A DNA stretch of 64,000 nt from Ignavibacteriaceae bacterium (GCA_023229425.1 JALNZG010000015.1:9090-73089); one strand, 5' to 3'; positions 34,874 to 43,645 are shown, counted from the first letter of the stretch. Program-made: numbers and translations. The notes: a model not told the origin generated them from the letters alone.

Positions 34874-36583
34874 TTATATCTTCCAAATTTTACTATATCC
34901 AACTTTAGCGATATGATCAGTTCTTTGTATAATTATATCTTTGGTCAATTCTTCATTATTAATTAAAATAATATCTAATGGATAATTTGATTCATTTAAT
35001 ATTTTTTTCTTTTCAGCAAACAATTTATTCTTTAATTTATCGCAGTTAGTTTTTTCATCTACGAGAAAAAGATTCCCAATAGAACCTATAATTTTTTCAT
35101 CGATTTTATGAGATTTAGAATTTTGAGGAATTAAATGTTCAATCGTCATTTTAGAATAATCGATAATATCGCCTTTTCTTAAAAAACAATCATATTTTTG
35201 CAAAATATATTTAACGAGATTCTTATGTTTTGTAAATTTATCGGTATAAATTAATTCATTAAAATTTATTTTGAATTCTTCAATAGATGGAATCTTTGAT
35301 TCTAATTTTTCGATAAATTCCTGAATTATATCTACTACATTTGCTGCATTTTTTTCCTTTTCAAGATTTATTGCATAGGATGAATACATTTGAGCCATTC
35401 CACCTGTAGAACGAGAAGCAGTAATGGCAGTATAAATGAAATGAAAATTTTCAATTGTAGACATCAAATTTCTCAAGTGTTTTATCTTAATCTTGCCATT
35501 TTTATAGTTACGAAATGCTGATAAAATTATAGGAATGTGCTGTTTTACATTGAAAATATCAAAAGCGACCAAAGAGTTCTTTAATTCAATCTCACTTTTT
35601 TCCCATTTATAAGATGAAACTTCATGTAGATTTCTATAAATCTGCGAATTGGATTCTAATTCATCCAAATATTCATTAATTGAGTTTCCTTTTATCTTGC
35701 TTTTTATTTCTTTATACAATTTTTTCGCGGAGACATAACTATGTTTTGAGAGCCAATGGTGGTGTAAATATTTATCTAAATCTAGTTCCGCGGAAGAATC
35801 ATTTATATTAGATAAAATATTTTTCCACTTCAACTTAACTGCATCAGATTCCCTATTTGTGGGATGAATGTTTTTTGTAAAGAAGTTTCTTAACAAATCA
35901 GAAGTTTTTAAATCTTTCCCACGTGTATTTAATGTTTCAAATATAAGATAAGCATCATCTTCATTATCTAATTCTACAAATATCAATTTTAGATTTAGTA
36001 TGCTCTCCCTAATATTAACTAGTTCACTCTCAATTTTCTTGCTAAGGTGATTTTCACTTATTGTGGGATTGTCTTTTACAGATTGAATTGTTTGTGAAAT
36101 ATTACTTAGGAAATAATTAAAGGCGGATTCAATATTTTTTTCTTCCGGTCCTACATTAACTGTAATATTCGATTTTTCAGATGTCAATATTTTTTCTTGT
36201 AAATATGGGAAAGAACTTTCAGTACTAATTACGAATTGTTTGACATTATTGATGTTCGCACGCTCGATAATATTTTGTACACCTTTACCTAAATCTTCAA
36301 ATCCCTCATTTAAAAATATTTCTCTTAGTGCGCAAAGCATTATTATTATCGTTGTCAACCTTTGCTGTCCATCTACGATTCCCTTAAAGCCATATTTATC
36401 ATCATAAATAACTATAGCACCTATAAAATATTCTTCTTCTCCATTTTTTTCCGTAATCGTATCATTCCAAAACTCTATTATATTTTCTGTATCCCAAGAA
36501 TATGGACGTTGAAATCTGGGAATTTTATAATAGTTTGAAATGAGAATATCTTTTACATCCTTATCAATTGCTCTTATTTTCAT
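34874..36583 (-). CDS. DUF262-DUF1524 (GmrSD/SspE-like) defence protein
   Basis: The 569-residue protein has an N-terminal DUF262 (ParB/GmrS-like) domain with FQRPYSW at 24-30 and the nucleotide-site motif DGQQRLTT at 71-78. A long helical middle follows, and then a C-terminal DUF1524 HNH-type nuclease domain with IEHLIPQ at 481-487 and the later IGNL...N...L.NK.F..K pattern. The single-chain arrangement is that of GmrSD-type enzymes that cut modified DNA and of SspE, which senses phosphorothioate. The gene is 77 bases after a type IIG restriction-modification gene in the same direction, which supports phage defence. Which modification it recognises cannot be read from the sequence. Confidence 0.85.
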   Translation of the reverse strand: MKIRAIDKDVKDILISNYYKIPRFQRPYSWDTENIIEFWNDTITEKNGEEEYFIGAIVIYDDKYGFKGIVDGQQRLTTIIIMLCALREIFLNEGFEDLGKGVQNIIERANINNVKQFVISTESSFPYLQEKILTSEKSNITVNVGPEEKNIESAFNYFLSNISQTIQSVKDNPTISENHLSKKIESELVNIRESILNLKLIFVELDNEDDAYLIFETLNTRGKDLKTSDLLRNFFTKNIHPTNRESDAVKLKWKNILSNINDSSAELDLDKYLHHHWLSKHSYVSAKKLYKEIKSKIKGNSINEYLDELESNSQIYRNLHEVSSYKWEKSEIELKNSLVAFDIFNVKQHIPIILSAFRNYKNGKIKIKHLRNLMSTIENFHFIYTAITASRSTGGMAQMYSSYAINLEKEKNAANVVDIIQEFIEKLESKIPSIEEFKINFNELIYTDKFTKHKNLVKYILQKYDCFLRKGDIIDYSKMTIEHLIPQNSKSHKIDEKIIGSIGNLFLVDEKTNCDKLKNKLFAEKKKILNESNYPLDIILINNEELTKDIIIQRTDHIAKVGYSKIWKI

Positions 36584-36660
36584 TTTCAGTCCTTAAATTA
36601 AATTATCAATAAATAAAATTCATTTAATATTTATATTTTTTTAATCCCACTAATACTGGT

Positions 36661-37518
36661 TTATCCAATTACCTTCTTCACCAACTTATCTATTTCCTTC
36701 ATCTCTGCTGCAAGGTGCTTTTTTATATCTACGCGTATTTTGCCAAGACGTGTGGCTGTCAGTTCTTGTTGTGGTGTATTGTCTTTTAAGTATTGCGAAG
36801 CTTTATTATGCGCTGTTTTGCTTAGTTCTGCTAAACGCAAATGTATTGCATCTTTTTCATCGAACTGAGGGAAATAAACATCAAGAATTTTTTTGTGTAT
36901 ATCTCTTGCACCCCATAAACCTCTTGATTGAAAATCTTTCATCATTAAATTAGGGATGCTTGAGTTTAATATGGAGACCAAATAATATGCTTCATTTTCA
37001 TTATTAAAAAAACTTAAATATGTTTTATGATCAATGATAAATTCAAGATCAACGGAAATTCTATCAATAACTACTGCACTAGCGTTAATCCCCGATGTAT
37101 TATAAAGAACGATAAAAGGTGCATTGATATTTTGAGTTGTTAGTTTATTCTGCCAATTAAGATAGTTTTCACAACTTATTTTTTTGTTCTTTTCTGTCCT
37201 ATATATATCCCAATAATTCTCGGCATGCTTAAACCATTTTGAGGCGTTTAAATATCCATCACTCATTAATTCATCCGAGGAATGGAGTTTAATCTCTTTC
37301 TCATTTTTATCGTTAAGGGTTACAGTAATTGGTAGAACGACCAAATCCGGTTTGAACAAAGCAAATGGTAAAATACTTTTTGAAAGTGCGGTTCTGAATA
37401 AAAATTTGCTCTCAATCCTTCCGCTTATTGCCAAAGACTTCCAGGGTTCTTTGGCATCAACTTTAATCGCATCCGATGTTTTAATGTTTATTATTCTCTC
37501 ATTAAAATCTTCTGGCAT
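36661..37518 (-). CDS. Type IIG restriction-modification enzyme, C-terminal target-recognition part
   Basis: These 285 residues continue the protein encoded upstream. They match the target-recognition and C-terminal helical regions of Eco57I-like enzymes (AKEPWKSLAISGRIESKFLF, LPFALFKPDLVVLPI, then FQSRGLWGARDIHKK and a Lys-rich coiled end). The frame is the same as that of the preceding gene, and its ATG directly follows the preceding TAA. It is therefore either the downstream half of a gene broken by a nonsense change or a separately re-initiated subunit. Confidence 0.8.
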   Translation of the reverse strand: MPEDFNERIINIKTSDAIKVDAKEPWKSLAISGRIESKFLFRTALSKSILPFALFKPDLVVLPITVTLNDKNEKEIKLHSSDELMSDGYLNASKWFKHAENYWDIYRTEKNKKISCENYLNWQNKLTTQNINAPFIVLYNTSGINASAVVIDRISVDLEFIIDHKTYLSFFNNENEAYYLVSILNSSIPNLMMKDFQSRGLWGARDIHKKILDVYFPQFDEKDAIHLRLAELSKTAHNKASQYLKDNTPQQELTATRLGKIRVDIKKHLAAEMKEIDKLVKKVIG

Positions 37519-39837
37519 TTATTGGGTTAACTCAACAAAATAGAAAGAACGGGGAACAATGGTCGCCCCTTGCTTAAAACTGTTTCTGTAAGGATTAGCT
37601 TTTGTTTGTGTTTTAACTTTTCTTGTAGAAAAAGCTGTTGCGCTTCCCTGCTTTATATAAAACCATTTTTGTTTTTCTTCTTCCAAAGTTTCTCTTGCAA
37701 TCTCCAATTTGCAGTTATGTGTTGGCAATTTCCCACTAAAAGTAATTCCTTCAATTCCACTTGCAGGCAGGTTTCTTTTAACGCTTTCTTTTTCTTTTGA
37801 AGAAAACAAAACGGAACTTGGGATACGGAACAACGGAGAAACACCATTCAAATCCCAAATCTGTTTTAACCGGAAACCTTTAGCTTTTCCGCTTCTTGTA
37901 TTATCATGGTGATCCGCGCTAAAGAAACTTCTTGGCAGAACAAATGCCAGAGTTCCTTTTTCTTTTAGAAAGTAACTGCTGCAATAGGCAAGGAATATTG
38001 CTGCAATTTCAAGGTGTGGAAAGTTTGCAACTCTATCAGGTTTAACATCATATTTTTCTGCAAGTTCATTTATAATATTTTGGTATTCTTCATTTCTAAT
38101 TGAGCTGTAAGTAAACCAGGGCGGGTTGCCGACAACATAATCAAACTTTTTAGAAAGGAAGTAAGGTTTATACAAATTCCCTACGATAAATTTCCAGATA
38201 CTGTCTCTTCCTTTTTCTTTAACCGTTCGTAAGCTTTCATAAATTTTATAAAAACTATTGAGAACCTGCTTATTAATTCCACCGCCGGTGACTTGATTTA
38301 TTAAAACATTCTCGAATTTTTCTTCCGTTACTTTTTTACCGGTGTACGTTTGTTCGGCAAGATCATCACAAGCTTCCAGTGCTTCATCAAATACTTTAAC
38401 ATCTTCTAAAATCTGTGAACTTAATTCAAGCGTTTCTTTATCAATTGTCATCTTAAAAGATTTACCGAACAAATCCTCAACGCCATCCGGCGCAAGCAAA
38501 GTGTTGGCAAGAATTACGTTAATATGTACGGGAGATTTTGCGTTCACAATCCCTTTACCCAAAGCCAACAGCATATTTGTTTTTGCAATTTGAACGGAAA
38601 GAGGATGAATATCAATGCCGTAAATACTTGAATTCAGTTCATCAACCGGAATCTTAGGATTGAGTTTTCTAAACCGGTGAACCGCTGCAATTAAAAATGA
38701 ACCGCTTCCGCATGCGGGGTCTAATATTCTGTCGCCTACTTTAAATTGAAATTCTTGTACAACTCTTTCGCACAACCAATCAGGAGTATAATACTCGCCG
38801 AGAGCATGGCGTGTGTCTAAATCAATTAATTCTTGATAAACTCCTTTAAGAATATCTTCGTCAATCTCATGGAAATCGAATGTTGAAATTTCCTGCGCAA
38901 TTAACCGGAATATCTTCTTCAACGCTTTAAAGTTTCGCTCGCTTTTAACCCAATGAAAGAAATCATCATCAACAAAATTGCGGATATTATATTTATGGAA
39001 GATGCTGCCGTCGATTATTCCTTTTAGTTCTTCATCATCAATATAATCATCGTTTGAAACAACTGCATAGGCGAGCATTTTTGCAAAGACACTTAAATAG
39101 GTGTGAATAAGAAAGTTGCTTTCACTCGCGTCAAATGAACCGTAAGCAATGCTAAGAAATTTGCTCCACTGCTCAAACGATACTTGCACTTCACCGTATT
39201 TCTTAACATCCTTAAAGTGATTAGACAGTTCGCGGAAAGATTCTATAAAAACGCTGCTCTGGTAACCGAAAGATTCTTCAATTCTTTTTAAAGTTGCTCT
39301 TAGTTTTTCTTCTTTAAAAAGAAAGCGGTCTATCCAATAATAAAATTCTTCGGTGTTATGTTCGGTTAATGTAAATGATGCGCTTTTAATTTCATTTAGT
39401 TTTAACTCATCTTCCTTTAACAGGTGCAGATTTTCAATGCAGGAAACATCGGGGGCAAATACTTTCCAGTTAATACAATCGGAAGCGATAAGAATAAAAT
39501 TATACCCTTCACCGGAATTAAACTGCCCCAGCAAATACCCGGCAAGCTGTTCCTTTGCGTGGTTAAGGGTGGTTTTAAGTTCGTTTTCAAACTCAATAAT
39601 AATTTTATTATAAAGGGTATCGGCGCTCCCTTTATGCAGTTTGTCTTTTCGTGGAATATGAAGAATTGATTTTTCAGCACCGAGTGTTATCCGGTCAATT
39701 ATTTTCTCAATCTCTTTATCACTGCCATAAAGCCTGTTAAGTAAATCCTTAAACGCTTCTTTTTTAGTTAACTCTTTATTTGCGGACTTTACTTTTGATA
39801 AATACGATTTGAAAATTTGTGTTTTTTCTTTATCCAT
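37519..39837 (-). CDS. Type IIG (Eco57I-like) restriction-modification enzyme, nuclease-methylase part
   Basis: The 772-residue protein combines an N-terminal PD-(D/E)xK-like nuclease (D73, then E82-F-E84) with a helical linker and an N6-adenine methyltransferase: DPACGSGSF at 373-381 and NPPW at 571-574, plus GEYYTPDWLCERVV before motif I. The chain ends with QGATIVPRSFYFVELTQ, a segment that in Eco57I-like enzymes is internal and runs on into the recognition domain. Here a TAA interrupts it, and the missing part is encoded in frame just downstream. No separate specificity gene is present. Confidence 0.88.
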   Translation of the reverse strand: MDKEKTQIFKSYLSKVKSANKELTKKEAFKDLLNRLYGSDKEIEKIIDRITLGAEKSILHIPRKDKLHKGSADTLYNKIIIEFENELKTTLNHAKEQLAGYLLGQFNSGEGYNFILIASDCINWKVFAPDVSCIENLHLLKEDELKLNEIKSASFTLTEHNTEEFYYWIDRFLFKEEKLRATLKRIEESFGYQSSVFIESFRELSNHFKDVKKYGEVQVSFEQWSKFLSIAYGSFDASESNFLIHTYLSVFAKMLAYAVVSNDDYIDDEELKGIIDGSIFHKYNIRNFVDDDFFHWVKSERNFKALKKIFRLIAQEISTFDFHEIDEDILKGVYQELIDLDTRHALGEYYTPDWLCERVVQEFQFKVGDRILDPACGSGSFLIAAVHRFRKLNPKIPVDELNSSIYGIDIHPLSVQIAKTNMLLALGKGIVNAKSPVHINVILANTLLAPDGVEDLFGKSFKMTIDKETLELSSQILEDVKVFDEALEACDDLAEQTYTGKKVTEEKFENVLINQVTGGGINKQVLNSFYKIYESLRTVKEKGRDSIWKFIVGNLYKPYFLSKKFDYVVGNPPWFTYSSIRNEEYQNIINELAEKYDVKPDRVANFPHLEIAAIFLAYCSSYFLKEKGTLAFVLPRSFFSADHHDNTRSGKAKGFRLKQIWDLNGVSPLFRIPSSVLFSSKEKESVKRNLPASGIEGITFSGKLPTHNCKLEIARETLEEEKQKWFYIKQGSATAFSTRKVKTQTKANPYRNSFKQGATIVPRSFYFVELTQ

Positions 39838-40094
39838 AGCCTACCATTTATTAAAGAGGATATTCTTCCCTGCCAAATATAAAAAGAAAAAGGTATTACA
39901 GAAAGAACATAAAATTCCTTTAACTCAAAAAGAGTAACAAACCCGGTAGAGTTATTTAATACTCTTTATGCGGGGAAATACCCTATTTTGGGATGTTAAG
40001 AGTCTCATCATTGAAAGCGATTGAAGTTTTATAATAATTAGCTAATTTTAGTGAGGTAAAATGATATTGAAATTGAAACGATTATTAAACGAAT

Positions 40095-40121
40095 AAAAAC
40101 TATTACTGATAAATAGTTTTT
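40095..40121. repeat. Inverted repeat upstream of the first HipA-like gene
   Basis: aaaaactatt (40095-40104) is exactly complementary to aatagttttt (40112-40121) across a 7-base loop. It lies 55 bases before the HipA-like start and is a candidate operator. Confidence 0.6.
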
Positions 40122-40155
40122 GCAAAAACAAACTTTGAGACCTAAAGAGAAGCTA

Positions 40156-40170
40156 TAATAACTAATTTAC
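40156..40170 (+). promoter_or_regulatory. Shared leader taataactaatttac, copy 1
   Basis: The 15 bases are identical to 43625-43639, and both end six bases before the ATG of a HipA-like gene. Similarity continues through the first few codons (atgataatta in both). It may be a promoter/operator element or the edge of a shared recombination block. Confidence 0.6.
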
Positions 40171-40176
40171 AATTAA

Positions 40177-40992
40177 ATGATAATTAGAAGAGTAAAAACA
40201 GAAATCTTTCAAAAAGAGTTTGAAACGCGTGGTAGTCATCCAAGTCTTTTCGATTGCAGTGATGAAAACCGCTACATTGTAAAACATTCTCAACAAGGGA
40301 GAAATTACAAACACTTAATAAACGAACTTATTGCAGCACAACTTGCACAAACTCTAAATATCCCAATACCGGAATTTTCACTTATTGAGATTAATGAAAG
40401 TATTTTACCAGCCGATTATCTGTTTGCATGTGGGAAACCATCCGGTTTAGGTTATGGTTCACAACTTTTACCCGGAACTATAAGGGCAATCACAAATATT
40501 GAGACCATTATTAACATAACGAAGCATAAGAATTATGAAGTAGTTGAAGACCTGATAAAAATTTGTGCTTTTGATATTTGGTTAAGAAATGTAGATCGTG
40601 TTATTAATAATCCAAATTTATTACTTCAAGAATCCGGAAAGAGAATTAGATTGTTTGCGATTGACCATTCAAGTATATTTTCAGAGCTAAATTACAACGA
40701 TTTAGAACGAGAAGTAGCTGAAATTCCCTCAATCGGTGAAAATCTAGTTGATGCTGTTTTGTTTCAGAAGCTTTATTTTAAATACGGTTTATTTTTTAAT
40801 AAAGTTAAACAAGATATTTGCACGGCTATTTCAGCCTTAGCTGATAAAACCATTTATAAAATTCTTGATAGTATTCCTCTTGAATGGGGAATAAATAGTG
40901 AAGAGAAAGACGCAATTTATAATTTTATTAATACAAGAAAATATCTAGTCAAAAAACAATTTGACATTTTATTAAAAGAAATAGGTTTATAA
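40177..40992 (+). CDS. HipA-like kinase, pair 1
   Basis: This short HipA-family kinase has 271 residues (full HipA is about 440). The likely ATP-binding Lys is K36 (YIVKHS). The catalytic loop is WLRNVDRVINNPNLLL, with D140 and N145/N147, and the metal-binding Asp is D163 in AIDHSS. The N-terminal HipA subdomain and a HipB partner are absent. HipA kinases phosphorylate translation factors such as GltX; the target here is unknown. A DUF3037 gene begins one base after its stop, the partner commonly seen for this HipA branch. It differs from HipBST, where the partner HipS is about 100 residues. Confidence 0.8.
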   Translation: MIIRRVKTEIFQKEFETRGSHPSLFDCSDENRYIVKHSQQGRNYKHLINELIAAQLAQTLNIPIPEFSLIEINESILPADYLFACGKPSGLGYGSQLLPGTIRAITNIETIINITKHKNYEVVEDLIKICAFDIWLRNVDRVINNPNLLLQESGKRIRLFAIDHSSIFSELNYNDLEREVAEIPSIGENLVDAVLFQKLYFKYGLFFNKVKQDICTAISALADKTIYKILDSIPLEWGINSEEKDAIYNFINTRKYLVKKQFDILLKEIGL

Positions 40993-40993
40993 G

Positions 40994-41857
40994 ATGAAAG
41001 GTTATTTATCCATCGTAAAATATTATCCGGATACCAACCGTGATGAAGGTTTTGGTATTGGATTAATTATGATCTCGGAAGAGACTCATTTTTCTCTCGC
41101 TAAAATATCAACAGAAAGATTAAAAAGAATAAATACTGCATACGGCATAAAAAAATCGTCATTGATCGATTTAGCTATTGATGAGATTAGCACTAATATA
41201 TTCGATAAAAAAACTTTGGATTATAATACTGTTTATGAGAACGGGAACATCAGGTATTCAAAAGTTCAGATTATTGAATGCGAAGATTTAAACCAAAAGT
41301 TTAATGAACTTTATTTAAAATTTGTTGCAGATTATTATGAAGAAGGTGCAGACAAATTTTCTCTTTCGAAAAAAGAAATACATGAAAGATTAGGGAGAAA
41401 ATTAAGAAGCAAATTAGAATCAAATATTTTGTTAAAGGAGAAGTTAAATATTGGTTACGATTTTAAAGAGAATGCAATCGGCAAATTTTTAATTGGGAGT
41501 TCAAAGATAGATTTTATCGGCGGGAATGGGACAATATATGCCGGTGAAATAATTAATTTAGATTTGCAGGAAGATACTCTTCAACAAAATCTTTTTAAGA
41601 CCATTACACTTTTCGATGCTCTATCAAAAACATACCCCAAACGTTTCTCTCCGCAAGAATGTAAGATGCTCGTTTTAGAAGAGCAGGCTAACAATCCTGA
41701 AAAAGAAATTTATATGGATAAACTTAATACTTGGAACAAAAAAGCTAATTACGATTTGGTTATTAAATCAAGCTTAGATGAATTTCAAACTCAAATTGAA
41801 AAAGATGTTGAATCGAAAAACATTATACGTTATGATGAGTGGATTAGGAAGGTTTAA
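40994..41857 (+). CDS. DUF3037 family protein, pair 1
   Basis: This 287-residue protein starts with the DUF3037 pattern (SIVKYYPDTNRDEGFGIGLIM), that is, an aromatic, a Pro-Asp, an Arg-Glu and a glycine-flanked hydrophobic strand. A charged helical middle is followed by a C-terminal domain with IDFIGGNGTIYAGEIINLDL. The same two segments occur in the second copy. The function of DUF3037 is unknown. Its one-base spacing from the HipA-like gene means translational coupling, so it may be the kinase's antitoxin, substrate or regulator. Confidence 0.75.
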   Translation: MKGYLSIVKYYPDTNRDEGFGIGLIMISEETHFSLAKISTERLKRINTAYGIKKSSLIDLAIDEISTNIFDKKTLDYNTVYENGNIRYSKVQIIECEDLNQKFNELYLKFVADYYEEGADKFSLSKKEIHERLGRKLRSKLESNILLKEKLNIGYDFKENAIGKFLIGSSKIDFIGGNGTIYAGEIINLDLQEDTLQQNLFKTITLFDALSKTYPKRFSPQECKMLVLEEQANNPEKEIYMDKLNTWNKKANYDLVIKSSLDEFQTQIEKDVESKNIIRYDEWIRKV

Positions 41858-41990
41858 TCATCTAACTAGTTTTCAAACTTTGTCCAATGTTTCGCGGGTG
41901 GCACAACAATAAATTAAACATCCATGAAATTAGTAAATATGGTTAGTAATCTTTCTCCCCGGCTTTCCATCATTATATTTAATGTTGAAT

Positions 41991-42713
41991 ATGGCACTTA
42001 AATCCTCAATAGAATGGACAGAATCAACCTGGAACCCAATTACAGGTTGCACCAAAATTAGTCCCGGTTGTAAATTTTGTTATGCAGAACGCATGGCAAA
42101 AAGACTTAAAGCAATGGGTTCTGCAAATTATGAAAATGGCTTTAAGCTAACTTTACAAGCTCATGTTGTAGAATTGCCGCTAACATGGAAAAAACCTCAA
42201 ACAATTTTCGTAAACTCAATGAGCGATCTTTTCCATAAAAATGTTCCTCTTACATTTATTCAAAGAATATTTGATGTAATGCATAAAGCTTATTGGCACA
42301 AATTTCAAGTCCTTACGAAACGTTCGGATATTCTTTTACATTATAATTCCAAACTTAACTGGACGGAAAACATCTGGGTGGGAGTTAGTGTTGAAAATGA
42401 TGATTATACTTATCGCATTGATCATTTAAGAAACACAGATGCAAAAACAAAATTCTTATCCGTCGAGCCACTAATCGGTCCAATAAACAAATTAGATTTG
42501 ACTAATATCGATTGGGTAATAGTTGGCGGAGAATCGGGTCCCGGTGCAAGACCACTGAAAGAGGAATGGGTAATAGATATAAAAGACAAATGTATTGAGC
42601 AAGATGTTCCATTCTTTTTCAAACAGTGGGGTGGTGTACAGAAAAAGAAAGCGGGAAGATTACTCCAAGGGAAAACATGGAGCCAAATGCCTAAGTATAG
42701 AAAAGCAGGTTAA
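41991..42713 (+). CDS. DUF5131 (phage Gp37/Gp68-like) three-Cys protein
   Basis: The 240-residue protein begins MALKSSIEWTESTWNPITGC and has the three-Cys motif C20, C27, C30 followed by YAERMA, resembling a radical-SAM cluster site. VSVENDDYTYRIDHLR, FLSVEPLIGPI and VGGESGPGARP are family signatures, and the end is VPFFFKQWGG...MP. I use the ATG at 41991; one nine bases earlier is also in frame. Such proteins occur in phages and defence loci, usually with a TcmP partner. Only a stump resembling TcmP is found here (43554). A second, partial copy of this gene's end lies at 45342-45480. Confidence 0.88.
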   Translation: MALKSSIEWTESTWNPITGCTKISPGCKFCYAERMAKRLKAMGSANYENGFKLTLQAHVVELPLTWKKPQTIFVNSMSDLFHKNVPLTFIQRIFDVMHKAYWHKFQVLTKRSDILLHYNSKLNWTENIWVGVSVENDDYTYRIDHLRNTDAKTKFLSVEPLIGPINKLDLTNIDWVIVGGESGPGARPLKEEWVIDIKDKCIEQDVPFFFKQWGGVQKKKAGRLLQGKTWSQMPKYRKAG

Positions 42714-42775
42714 AGAAATTTCCCAAAAGATTTCCTTGAGATTTCATGATTCAACTAACGAAATCAGAATTAGAT

Positions 42776-42806
42776 AACTTGAAATCACAAATTGTGATTT
42801 CAAGTT
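42776..42806. repeat. 31-bp palindrome before the ORF6N gene
   Basis: aacttgaaatcacaa (42776-42790) is exactly complementary to 42792-42806 around a single central A. It lies 25 bases before the ORF6N start and about 60 bases after DUF5131. It could be an operator for the ORF6N protein or a mobile palindrome; it has no T-run. Confidence 0.8.
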
Positions 42807-42831
42807 GATTTGACATTATATAGGATCGCTT

Positions 42832-43380
42832 ATGGAAAAAATATCTTTGTTACCACCAGCACTTATTGAAACGAGAATTTTATTTATCCGTGGTCAAAAA
42901 GTAATTATCGATTCCGATCTCGCAAAATTATATGGAGTAACAACAAAACGACTGAATGAACAAGTAAAGAGAAATAAAGAACGGTTCCCGTTAGATTTTA
43001 TGATTCAACTTACTATCGAAGAAAAAATTGAGGTGGTCGCAAATTGCGACCACCTCAGAAACCTAAAGTATTCCCCAAATTTACCCTTTGCCTTTTCCGA
43101 ACACGGCACTATTATGCTTGCTTCAGTACTAAATTCTCAAAGAGCTGTGGATGCAAGTGTTTATGTCGTTCGCGCTTTCGTTCGTTTACGTGAAGTGTTA
43201 GCTACACAAAAGGAAATTGTTCAAAAACTAACAGAACTTGAAAATAAATATGAAGGACACGATGAACAAATTAGGGAGATTATCGAAGCGATAAACCAAC
43301 TTCTTCTACCTCCTGAAAAACCAAAATCTCCAATTGGGTTTTTAGTTAAAGAACCTAAACAAAAATATAGGGCTAAATAA
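42832..43380 (+). CDS. ORF6N-domain protein (KilA-N-related)
   Basis: The 182-residue protein has the ORF6N pattern: LIETRILFIRGQKVIIDSDLAKLYGV, LNEQVKRNKERFPLDFMIQL, then FAFSEHGTIMLASVLNS and a C-terminal coiled coil. ORF6N domains occur in phage and bacterial proteins thought to bind DNA. A stretch in the middle, EVVANCDHLR, is encoded by a perfect 29-base palindrome, as if a repeat had been inserted in frame and tolerated. Another palindrome lies just upstream of the gene. Confidence 0.88.
   Translation: MEKISLLPPALIETRILFIRGQKVIIDSDLAKLYGVTTKRLNEQVKRNKERFPLDFMIQLTIEEKIEVVANCDHLRNLKYSPNLPFAFSEHGTIMLASVLNSQRAVDASVYVVRAFVRLREVLATQKEIVQKLTELENKYEGHDEQIREIIEAINQLLLPPEKPKSPIGFLVKEPKQKYRAK
43029..43057. 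repeat. 29-bp palindrome inside the ORF6N coding sequence
   Basis: tgaggtggtcgcaa (43029-43042) is exactly complementary to 43044-43057 around a central A. The core cgcaaattgcg is like the core cacaaattgtg of the palindrome at 42776. In frame it encodes roughly IEVVANCDHLR. Confidence 0.85.
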
Positions 43381-43438
43381 ATTCGTGAAGATTAGTGTTA
43401 TTCGTGGCGGGAAAAGTTTTGCCACTAATTTCACGAAT
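43381..43438. repeat. Inverted repeat with attcgtg arms
   Basis: attcgtgaagattagtg (43381-43397) pairs with cactaatttcacgaat (43423-43438) apart from one missing base. Further copies of ttcgtg/cacgaa lie in the loop and just outside. It follows the ORF6N stop directly and could form a strong hairpin. Confidence 0.65.
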
Positions 43439-43553
43439 GAACACGAATAGCAAAGATAATTTATGAGACTTTAGGATTGACTTAAAGTGGACATAGAACC
43501 GCTAATCAACAAAGAAGAATATGAAAAATTTAATATTTCGTAAGATGTAGGTA

Positions 43554-43634
43554 ATGCCTGTAAAAGATATTTTTGATAAACCTTTTGATGAAGGAACCAG
43601 AATCAAACTTGAGATCACCATTTGTAATAACTAA
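43554..43634 (+). pseudogene. Stump resembling the N-terminus of TcmP (three-Cys-motif partner)
   Basis: The 26-codon frame reads MPVKDIFDKPFDEGTRIKLEI and then diverges. The KPFDEGTxxKLEI pattern is what I expect at the start of TcmP proteins from this phylum, which partner DUF5131 proteins and are normally about 250-350 residues. The match stops at 43616, nine bases before the leader shared by the two HipA-like genes, which suggests a recombination junction. The call rests on about 15 residues. Confidence 0.5.
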
Positions 43635-43639
43635 TTTAC
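43625..43639 (+). promoter_or_regulatory. Shared leader taataactaatttac, copy 2
   Basis: Identical to 40156-40170 and also six bases before a HipA-like ATG. It overlaps the end of the TcmP-like stump. Confidence 0.6.
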
Positions 43640-43645
43640 TATAGA

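Larger units (their letters stand above)
39838..40176. other. Divergent intergenic region between the RM operon and the first HipA-like pair
   Basis: These 339 bases separate genes running left and right and should hold promoters for both. No gene is visible. A 10-base perfect inverted repeat lies at 40095-40121 and a 15-base leader shared with the second HipA-like pair lies at 40156-40170. Confidence 0.55.
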
